From Sneathiella sp. (GTDB taxonomy: Bacteria; Pseudomonadota; Alphaproteobacteria; Sneathiellales; Sneathiellaceae): a stretch of DNA of 20,226 nt. The position numbers and the translations under genes were made by a program. Positions 14,868 through 20,226 of the stretch are shown here, piece by piece. The stretch's first letter is position 1; every line of letters begins with the position of its first letter. The notes beneath the pieces are model-generated. The model was not told the origin of the DNA and searched no databases. It saw only the letters and a list, made by a program, of their open reading frames with translations. The stretch lies in NCBI GenBank assembly GCA_002732675.1, contig NVRR01000029.1, forward strand, positions 1-20,226, written 5' to 3'.

Positions 14868-16901
14868 TCAGTAGCTATTCATGGTCAGCAGCTCATATTC
14901 CGCGACCAGGTCATCCGCCTGATTTGTCAGCGATACATGCCATCTGACCTCGCCATATTCATTGTTTCGTTTGGTCTTTTTCTTGACACTCAGCCGGACC
15001 TTGATGCTGTCTCCCGGTTCCACTGGTTTCATGAAGCGAAGGGAGTCGAGACCGGTATTCGCCAGCACGGGGCCGACATTGGGTTCCACGAACAATCCGG
15101 CCGCAAAGCTCAGCAGAAGATACCCGTGGGCAACACGGCCGGGGAAAAATGGATTGGCGGCAGCCGCTTCATCATCCATGTGAGCGTAAAAGTTATCACC
15201 GGTGAACTCGGCAAAATGCTCGATATCTCCCAGGGTGATTGTGCGGGCGTCCGTATGCATTGTCTCGCCAATTACCAGATCGCCATATTTGCGGGCAAAA
15301 GGATGGGCAGGGCCTTCAATTTCTTTGGCGCCAGGTATCCAGCTGCCGCCGATGGCGGTCAGGATATCGGGGCTACCCTGGATGGCGGTCCGCTGCATGT
15401 AATGCATGACGCAGCGAATGCCGCCAAGTTCTTCGCCACCACCCGCGCGACCGGGGCCGCCATGGACCATATGTGGCAGCGGTGAGCCATGGCCCGTGCT
15501 TTCCGCCATGGAAACGCGGTTGTTGAAATATATACGCCCGTGCCATGCGCCCGCGCCGAGCGCAAATTTGCGCGCGACATCTCCGTCATGGGTAATGACC
15601 GAGACAACCAGCGAGCCCTTGCCTTTGTTGGCCAGCTCGATAGCGTGATCCAAATCACGGTAGCCCATGACCGTAGAGACAGGGCCAAATGCTTCGGTGT
15701 CATGTACGCGTTTGGCGCTGTCGGGATTGGCGCAATGAAACAACATTGGCGGCAGGAAGGCACCATTATTGACATCAACACCGTCGGCCGAAAAATCGTC
15801 CGGGTCTCCGAACACGCGCTCGGCTTCAGTGCTGAGGAGCTTAACTTTTTCAAGAACGTCGCGTTTTTGATCGTTTGAGATAAGTGCACCCATGCGGGTT
15901 GTCTCAAGACGCGGATCGCCGATCACCGTCTTGGATAGCCGTGCGCTCAGAGCTTCGATCACGGCTTGCACATGAGCTTCCGGCGCCATGATCCTGCGGA
16001 TCGCCGTGCATTTTTGGCCGGCCTTCACGGTCATTTCACGTTGAACTTCTTTAACGAAAAGATCGAATTCCGGAGTGCCGGGCGCTGCGTCCGGGCCCAG
16101 AACAGACGCATTGAGACTGTCTTGTTCGGCAACGAAGCGGATCGCATTTTCCAGGAGATGCGGATTTGAGCGGAGCATCAGCGCCGTTGTGGCGGAGCCC
16201 GTGAAGCTGACCACATCCTGAGCGTCAAGGTGATTGAGCATATCTCCCAACCCGCCGGAGACGAGCTGTAGCGTGCCTTCGGGCAAGAGGCCGCTGTCCA
16301 GCATCAGGCGTACGCAGGCTTCGGTCACATAGCAGGACGCGGTCGCGGGCTTAACAATCGACGGTACACCCGCCAAAAATGTCGGCGCGAATTTTTCAAG
16401 CATGCCCCAGATCGGGAAGTTGAATGCATTGATATGCACGGCGACACCCTGCAAAGATGTACAGATATGCTGACCAAGGAATGTCCCTTTGCGGCTCAGC
16501 TGTTCAACGTCGCCGTCCAGATAGATGTTTGAATCCGGTAAGTCGCGACGGCCTTTGGAGGCGTAGACGAGCATCGTGCCTATTCCGCCGTCAATGTCGA
16601 CAAGGTTATCGGACTGGGTTGCGCCGGTACTAAATGACAAGTCATAGAGCACCTGTTTATGTTTGCCCAAATGTTCGGCAAGTGCCTTCAGGATCTTCGC
16701 GCGGTCATGAAATGTCAGCGCGCGCAGGGTAGGGCCGCCGACTTTGCGTGCATGTTCCAGCATCGATGTGACATCTAGGGATGAGTTTCCGGCCGCCGCA
16801 ATGACCTCTCCCGTGATTGCACTGGAAATGGTTCGTGCTCCGCTGTCCGGGGCGACCCATTCACCGACCGCGAAAGATTTGATTTGTTGGACAGTCATCA
16901 T
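14868..16901 (-). CDS. paaZ: PaaZ: oxepin-CoA hydrolase / 3-oxo-5,6-dehydrosuberyl-CoA semialdehyde dehydrogenase
   Basis: This bifunctional cytoplasmic enzyme of the aerobic phenylacetyl-CoA pathway hydrolyses the oxepin-CoA ring (C-terminal MaoC-like domain) and oxidises the resulting aldehyde (N-terminal aldehyde dehydrogenase domain). It has 677 residues, close to the 681 of E. coli. The dehydrogenase part (about 1-520) has VSFTGSATTA, Glu259 in FVAEQDSLN, and the nucleophile Cys298 in KAGQKCTAIRR. The hydratase part (about 535-677) has FAEFTGDNFYAHMD with Asp569 and His574. These match the E. coli pairs Glu256/Cys295 and Asp561/His566 in spacing. Both domains therefore look active. The double ATG at 16901 follows GAAGGA. 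It lies 55 bases after dctM and 31 before paaX. Confidence 0.95.
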   Translation of the reverse strand: MMTVQQIKSFAVGEWVAPDSGARTISSAITGEVIAAAGNSSLDVTSMLEHARKVGGPTLRALTFHDRAKILKALAEHLGKHKQVLYDLSFSTGATQSDNLVDIDGGIGTMLVYASKGRRDLPDSNIYLDGDVEQLSRKGTFLGQHICTSLQGVAVHINAFNFPIWGMLEKFAPTFLAGVPSIVKPATASCYVTEACVRLMLDSGLLPEGTLQLVSGGLGDMLNHLDAQDVVSFTGSATTALMLRSNPHLLENAIRFVAEQDSLNASVLGPDAAPGTPEFDLFVKEVQREMTVKAGQKCTAIRRIMAPEAHVQAVIEALSARLSKTVIGDPRLETTRMGALISNDQKRDVLEKVKLLSTEAERVFGDPDDFSADGVDVNNGAFLPPMLFHCANPDSAKRVHDTEAFGPVSTVMGYRDLDHAIELANKGKGSLVVSVITHDGDVARKFALGAGAWHGRIYFNNRVSMAESTGHGSPLPHMVHGGPGRAGGGEELGGIRCVMHYMQRTAIQGSPDILTAIGGSWIPGAKEIEGPAHPFARKYGDLVIGETMHTDARTITLGDIEHFAEFTGDNFYAHMDDEAAAANPFFPGRVAHGYLLLSFAAGLFVEPNVGPVLANTGLDSLRFMKPVEPGDSIKVRLSVKKKTKRNNEYGEVRWHVSLTNQADDLVAEYELLTMNSY

Positions 16902-16939
16902 AAAGTTCCTTCAGGTTGAGCTTATAGGCGATGCAGGTT

Positions 16940-16953
16940 CTGGCCGCGGCCAG
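16940..16953. repeat. Perfect 14-base palindrome between dctM and paaZ
   Basis: CTGGCCGCGGCCAG reads the same on both strands and lies four bases... after the dctM TGA on the minus strand, about 38 bases before the paaZ start. It can form a GC-rich hairpin in the transcript with no T-tract behind it. It may tune message stability between transporter and enzyme genes, or be an operator; neither is shown. Confidence 0.5.
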
Positions 16954-16956
16954 GTT

Positions 16957-18309
16957 TCAGTGTCCGATAACCCCCATGGTCTGGGGCAAAACAAGCACCA
17001 GCCAGGGAACCAGCACGATCAGCGCCAGCCTGAAAATATCAGCAATCCAGAATGGCGTTACACCGCGAAAGATTGTGGCCGTAGAAACATCCCCGACGAC
17101 GCTTTTCAAAATAAACACATTCAGGCCAACAGGGGGTGTAATCAGGCTAATTTCGGTCACGACGACAACGACAATGCCAAACCAGATCGGATCAAAGCCG
17201 AGCGACGTCACCAACGGGAAAAAGATCGGCACTGTCAGCAATAACATCGACAGGCTTTCAAACACGCACCCTAGCGCAATGTAAATCGCCAGGATCATCA
17301 AGATCACCACAGAGGGCGGGACGTCATAGGCAGTGACCATATCAATCAAGGCGTCGGGCAATCCGGCAAGATTGACGAAGTTAGAAAAAATCCGTGCGCC
17401 TATCAGTACTGCAAACAATGCCGCCGAAGTAAAGGCTGTCTCTTTAAGTGTCTCAAACGTGGTTGCTAACGTCAATCCGCCCCGCGACAAGGCAATCAGG
17501 AAGGCGCCAGCGGCCCCCATGCCCGCCGCTTCGGTAGGGGAGAAGGTAAGGTTTAGCGGCTCAAAATCAAAAATCCCATACAGCCCACCAATCACCAGAA
17601 TGAACAGCAAAAGTACCGCCCAGACGCCGCGGATGGCAGTCAGCCGGTCGCTCCAGTTGGTGCGCGCGCCGGCGGGTCCGGCTTCGGGGGTGCGAAATAC
17701 TGTCCAACGCACAGCGAATAGATAGAATAGAATACCCAGGATGCCAGGAATAATCCCTGCCATGAAGAGCTTGCCGATGGATGTTTCTGTGAGCAGCCCA
17801 AAGATAATCAAGATCACGGACGGAGGAATTAGAATGCCAAGGGTGCCGCCTGCTGCAATTGAGGCTGTGGAAAGACTGTCACTGTAGCCATAGCGGCGCA
17901 TTTCCGGCATTGCGACCTTGGACATAGTCGCCGCCGTCGCCAGAGAAGATCCGCAAATCGCGGAAAAACCGCCACATGCAGCGACTGTCGCCATCGCCAG
18001 GCCCCCTTTAAAGTGCCCCAAAAACGCATTGGAGAGAGCATATAATTCGCGGCTGAGGCCGCCTCTATTCACAAAAAGACCCATCAGGATAAACAGCGGA
18101 ATAACCGACAGGCCGTAGTCCTGGGCGGTATCGGTGATTTGTCTGCCGACCATGGACATCGCGGCATTCAACCCACGTTCACTGAAGAAGGCCCCGCCGC
18201 GTTCGTAAGCAAAGCCCAACGTGCCCACTAATCCCATTGCGAAGACAATCGGCATGCGAAAAAATACCAAAAACAGGACGACGGCAAATCCGATGAGGGC
18301 GGCGGTCAT
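16957..18309 (-). CDS. dctM: TRAP transporter large permease subunit DctM
   Basis: This is the inner-membrane large subunit of a classical three-part TRAP transporter, 450 residues of mostly hydrophobic helices. The DctM signature appears as ACGGFSAICGSSLATAATMS (111-130), then VAMPEMRRYGY and GGTLGILIPPSVILIIFG (154-171). A second ITPPVGLNVFILK near residue 400 is the internal repeat of the fold. Its ATG overlaps the dctQ TGA by ATGA, so the two permease subunits are translationally coupled. It is followed by paaZ, which suggests an aromatic or related acid as cargo; TRAP ligands cannot be assigned from this subunit. Confidence 0.95.
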   Translation of the reverse strand: MTAALIGFAVVLFLVFFRMPIVFAMGLVGTLGFAYERGGAFFSERGLNAAMSMVGRQITDTAQDYGLSVIPLFILMGLFVNRGGLSRELYALSNAFLGHFKGGLAMATVAACGGFSAICGSSLATAATMSKVAMPEMRRYGYSDSLSTASIAAGGTLGILIPPSVILIIFGLLTETSIGKLFMAGIIPGILGILFYLFAVRWTVFRTPEAGPAGARTNWSDRLTAIRGVWAVLLLFILVIGGLYGIFDFEPLNLTFSPTEAAGMGAAGAFLIALSRGGLTLATTFETLKETAFTSAALFAVLIGARIFSNFVNLAGLPDALIDMVTAYDVPPSVVILMILAIYIALGCVFESLSMLLLTVPIFFPLVTSLGFDPIWFGIVVVVVTEISLITPPVGLNVFILKSVVGDVSTATIFRGVTPFWIADIFRLALIVLVPWLVLVLPQTMGVIGH

Positions 18310-18791
18310 TTTGATGCCTCCAATGCGGATGGCTTGAAGGCATGAAGCAATCCCGTGACCAGCATTGAAACACTCGTGAATGCGAGCGAAATTGCGATGA
18401 AACCGCTGATATAAAATTGTGGGATTGCCAGATACTCAGTTACATCGCCGTAATCTAGCATGCGTTCCGCCAAAGCCCAGACACGATGCATTGGCCAGAG
18501 CAGCAGCAGCCCGCAAACAAGATAGATTGTGGTATCGCGCGCACGCTCAATGCCTAAGCGGGCGAAGAAAGTATCGGTTAGATCCACCTCAATATGCTGG
18601 CCCTTAGCGGAAATATACGGCATCACGGAGAACACGACTATGGCCATAAAAATACGAGTCAGCTCTGTCGCTGCCTCGATAGGGGCGTTGAAAAGCGACC
18701 TTAGGATAACATCGCAGAATGTCATTACCATCAACGCAAAAAGGGCGATGCAGGCAACGATGACAGGAATATTGCTTAAAGAGCGAAGCAT
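18306..18791 (-). CDS. dctQ: TRAP transporter small permease subunit DctQ
   Basis: This is the small four-helix inner-membrane subunit, 161 residues from the ATG at 18791 (MLRSLSNIPVIVACIALFAL). Hydrophobic segments at the start, around IFMAIVVFSVMPYI, TIYLVCGLLLLW and ISGFIAISLAFTSVSML fit four membrane spans. The segment DVILRSLFNAPIEAATELTR is typical of the family. A TTG at 18845 would add 18 residues, but it lies inside a strong intergenic hairpin and encodes an unfamiliar stretch, so the ATG is preferred. That ATG has no good Shine-Dalgarno sequence, so the start keeps some doubt. It overlaps dctM by four bases. Confidence 0.85.
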   Translation of the reverse strand: MLRSLSNIPVIVACIALFALMVMTFCDVILRSLFNAPIEAATELTRIFMAIVVFSVMPYISAKGQHIEVDLTDTFFARLGIERARDTTIYLVCGLLLLWPMHRVWALAERMLDYGDVTEYLAIPQFYISGFIAISLAFTSVSMLVTGLLHAFKPSALEASK

Positions 18792-18823
18792 TTTTACACC
18801 CAAACTTACCGCTATGAGGGGAG

Positions 18824-18847
18824 GACTGGCGGCCGTAGCCGCCAATC
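18824..18847 (-). promoter_or_regulatory. Intergenic hairpin between dctP and dctQ
   Basis: A seven-base perfect stem, TGGCGGC (18827-18833) and GCCGCCA (18838-18844), has a four-base loop. One mismatch further out, AG/CT adds two more pairs. It lies 25 bases after the dctP stop with no T-tract. In transporter operons such hairpins protect the 3' end of the binding-protein message and lower downstream expression; that role here is inferred. Confidence 0.6.
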
Positions 18848-18871
18848 ATCGTCGTTATTGATCAGATCCGG

Positions 18872-19891
18872 CTATTTTGCCATTTCAGATTTGATCATGT
18901 CATAGGCGGCCTGGGCATCGATACCTTTTGCGGAGACTTCTTCAATGACGGAAACTGTCACAGCGTCAGAAATCTTCGCGAAAGCCGCCTGATCCGCCTC
19001 AGTGGCGACGGTGATCGTATTCCCAGCGGTCGTCTTCGTTAGCTCGAGGCTGGTTGCGTCTCCCGCGTCCCAAATCTTACCAATTTCGCGACTGATGGGC
19101 TCGCCGAAGACTTTCTCTTCAAGGGCGGTCTGAATATCCTTTGGCAGCTCTGCGAACGTGTCTTCATTCATGATAAAAGCGAACGAACCTCGGTAAAATC
19201 CACCGGGCATTTCGTAGAGATGCGGTGCGACTTCTGTAAGCTTGAAACCCTTCCGTGACTCGAGGGGCATAACCACTCCGTCGGCAACACCGGATGCAAG
19301 TGTTGTGTATACTTTGGGTGCAGGAACCTTAATTCCTGTTGCCTTCAATGCCGTACCGACATCGCTTGCAACACCGCCGGGAATTCGCAGCTTCATACCT
19401 GAAATCTGGTTAAGATCATCGACCTTATCAACGGAATGCAGCTGAGCAGGGCCATGCGTATGGAGCGCAACAACCTTGACGCCCCGGTGCTCGTTGCCTT
19501 TGCTCAGATACTTGTCATATGTACGCCAATAAGCCACCGACGCCGCTTCGGCACTGCCCTCAAGTCCCGGCAATTCGATCAGTTTTGTCGCGACAAAGCG
19601 ACCGGCCTGATAGCCGTGGAATATGATCGACAGATCGGCGGCGCCGTCCTGAACCAGATCCATCTGCGCAGGGGGAGGCGCGAGGCCTAGTAGCAACTTG
19701 GTGGTCACGCGGCCGTCGGTGGCTTCTTCGACCATTTTGGTGAATTGCGGCCACATTTTTGCGTTAATGTTATGTGAGGGCGGCGCCCAGCTAGAGATCG
19801 TCAGAGTATATTCTGCTTCCGCCCACGCGGTTCCCGCAGATAACACCAGCGCAGCGCCAGCGATCAGGGATTTTAAGTTGGATATTTTCAT
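18872..19891 (-). CDS. dctP: TRAP transporter solute-binding protein DctP
   Basis: This is a periplasmic substrate-binding protein of 339 residues. It has a signal peptide (basic start, AGAALVLSAG core, likely cleavage after TAWA at 24), then the mature DctP fold. LTISSWAPPSHNINAKMWPQF opens the mature domain, here about residues 30-50. ISGMKLRIPGG (165-175 region) has Arg169 at the position of the conserved arginine that binds the ligand carboxylate. VADGVVMPLESRKGFKL matches the following conserved segment. The start is supported by GGAGGAAA at 19897-19904. It is the first gene of the dctPQM-paaZ-paaX operon. The ligand is probably a carboxylic acid, possibly aromatic given paaZ; this is inference. 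Confidence 0.95.
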   Translation of the reverse strand: MKISNLKSLIAGAALVLSAGTAWAEAEYTLTISSWAPPSHNINAKMWPQFTKMVEEATDGRVTTKLLLGLAPPPAQMDLVQDGAADLSIIFHGYQAGRFVATKLIELPGLEGSAEAASVAYWRTYDKYLSKGNEHRGVKVVALHTHGPAQLHSVDKVDDLNQISGMKLRIPGGVASDVGTALKATGIKVPAPKVYTTLASGVADGVVMPLESRKGFKLTEVAPHLYEMPGGFYRGSFAFIMNEDTFAELPKDIQTALEEKVFGEPISREIGKIWDAGDATSLELTKTTAGNTITVATEADQAAFAKISDAVTVSVIEEVSAKGIDAQAAYDMIKSEMAK

Positions 19892-20027
19892 GTCTATTTC
19901 CTCCAGTAAACGTTGAAATTCAAGTTAAAGTCTTTGCGATACGCACTACGAATTTGGGTTTTCTTTCGAAACCATTGCCATCGTCGTGAATACCTTGTCC
20001 CAGCCGATATGAAAGATGTCGCACATG

Positions 20028-20052
20028 GATTCTCCGCGCCAGCGCGGGAATT
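20028..20052. promoter_or_regulatory. Long GC-rich dyad, possible operator
   Basis: CCGCGC (20034-20039) and GCGCGG (20042-20047) form a perfect dyad around a two-base centre. It extends outward as GATTC (20028-20032) against GAATT (20048-20052) with one bulged T at 20033. It lies mid-way in the divergent region. Neither strand shows a T-tract, so an operator is more likely than a terminator. The GATTC/GAATT arms recall the GATTC element of PaaX boxes, but the spacing differs. Confidence 0.45.
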
Positions 20053-20107
20053 CATAATTGCGGGCTGCCCATTTATTATTTTCGAATCTCGCGTTACTTA
20101 TTAATTG

Positions 20108-20121
20108 ACCAACCGGACGGT
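20108..20121. promoter_or_regulatory. PaaR-like (TetR family) operator
   Basis: ACCAACCGGACGGT fits the core ACCG-NN-CG-NN-CGGT of the PaaR operator described for phenylacetate genes of Corynebacterium at all but one fixed position. It abuts the TATATG -10-like element of the enoyl-CoA hydratase gene, a position suited to repression. No TetR regulator is encoded in the window. Confidence 0.5.
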
Positions 20122-20162
20122 ATATGCAAGTGTTTTTTCATGGCATTACAGAAAGGTTCAGA

Positions 20163-20226
20163 ATGAGCGATACAATTCAGATTGAAGAACACGGGAAATT
20201 TGTTGAAATTACGCTGAACCGACCGG
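20163..20226 (+). CDS. Enoyl-CoA hydratase/isomerase family protein (start only; phenylacetate pathway candidate)
   Basis: The first 21 codons are visible before the window ends: MSDTIQIEEHGKFVEITLNR followed by P. This is the usual crotonase opening, a beta hairpin ending in the T-L-N-R-P motif. AAAGG lies 7 bases before the ATG. It diverges from the dctP-paaZ-paaX operon, so it may be PaaG or PaaF (ring isomerase or hydratase of the phenylacetate pathway), but the visible part cannot tell these from other hydratases. Confidence 0.75.
   Translation, partial: MSDTIQIEEHGKFVEITLNRP

Larger units (their letters stand above)
19892..20162. promoter_or_regulatory. Divergent control region between dctP and the enoyl-CoA hydratase gene
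   Basis: This 271-base gap holds the promoters of two divergent units. It contains a long dyad at 20028-20052 and a TetR/PaaR-like operator at 20108-20121. A TATATG at 20121-20126 is a possible -10 element for the rightward gene, but no good -35 sits at the usual distance. No clear promoter for dctP could be picked by eye. Confidence 0.5.

Noticed and set aside
14856..15485. 209-codon frame opposite paaZ
   Set aside because: Antisense shadow; paaZ has all catalytic residues on the other strand.
18792..18845. TTG start for dctQ
   Set aside because: It lies within the strong dctP-dctQ hairpin and adds an unfamiliar stretch before a typical DctQ N-terminus.
1..20226. CRISPR arrays, tRNA or rRNA genes
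   Set aside because: No regularly spaced repeats and no tRNA- or rRNA-like segments were seen on either strand.

Overview
The window is dense bacterial DNA of moderate GC content. It looks like a catabolic island of a Gram-negative, probably marine or aquatic, alphaproteobacterium. The evidence is two different TRAP transporters (a fused 4TM/12TM permease with a TAXI binding protein, and a classical DctPQM set), two formylglycine-type sulfatases, IclR and PaaX regulators, a family III CoA-transferase and tight operons with ATGA overlaps. The taxon is an inference from gene content.

Left part (1-7563, all on the minus strand, read from high to low coordinates). A five-gene run starts at 7563: family III CoA-transferase, IclR regulator (ATGA overlap), NMO/2-nitropropane dioxygenase-like flavoprotein, acyl-CoA dehydrogenase, and a large two-domain arylsulfatase. 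After 248 bases with no recognised gene come a FlaR-like P-loop kinase and the first codons of a gene that leaves the window.

Middle (7564-12337, plus strand). A short AT-rich divergent promoter region separates the CoA-transferase operon from a second operon: ACAD10/11-like acyl-CoA dehydrogenase, fused TRAP permease, and TAXI solute-binding protein, ending in a GC-rich hairpin. About 424 bases without a credible gene follow, rich in inverted repeats. Next is a second, smaller sulfatase (12338-14023) with features of the phosphonate monoester hydrolase/choline sulfatase side of the superfamily.

Right part (14051-19891, minus strand). An apparent operon dctP-dctQ-dctM-paaZ-paaX links a high-affinity TRAP transporter to the ring-opening enzyme of the phenylacetyl-CoA pathway and a PaaX-type repressor. 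It is divergent from an enoyl-CoA hydratase/isomerase gene that begins at 20163 and is cut by the window end. The divergent region carries a dyad close to the PaaR (TetR family) operator pattern known from phenylacetate clusters.

Working model (inference): TRAP systems import organic acids. The left/middle genes activate one by CoA transfer and oxidise it with two acyl-CoA dehydrogenases and a flavin oxygenase, and the sulfatases remove sulfate (or phosphonate/phosphate) esters. The right genes belong to an aerobic CoA-dependent aromatic (phenylacetate-type) route. The substrate of the left/middle set cannot be told from sequence alone. No RNA genes, CRISPR arrays or intact insertion sequences were seen.
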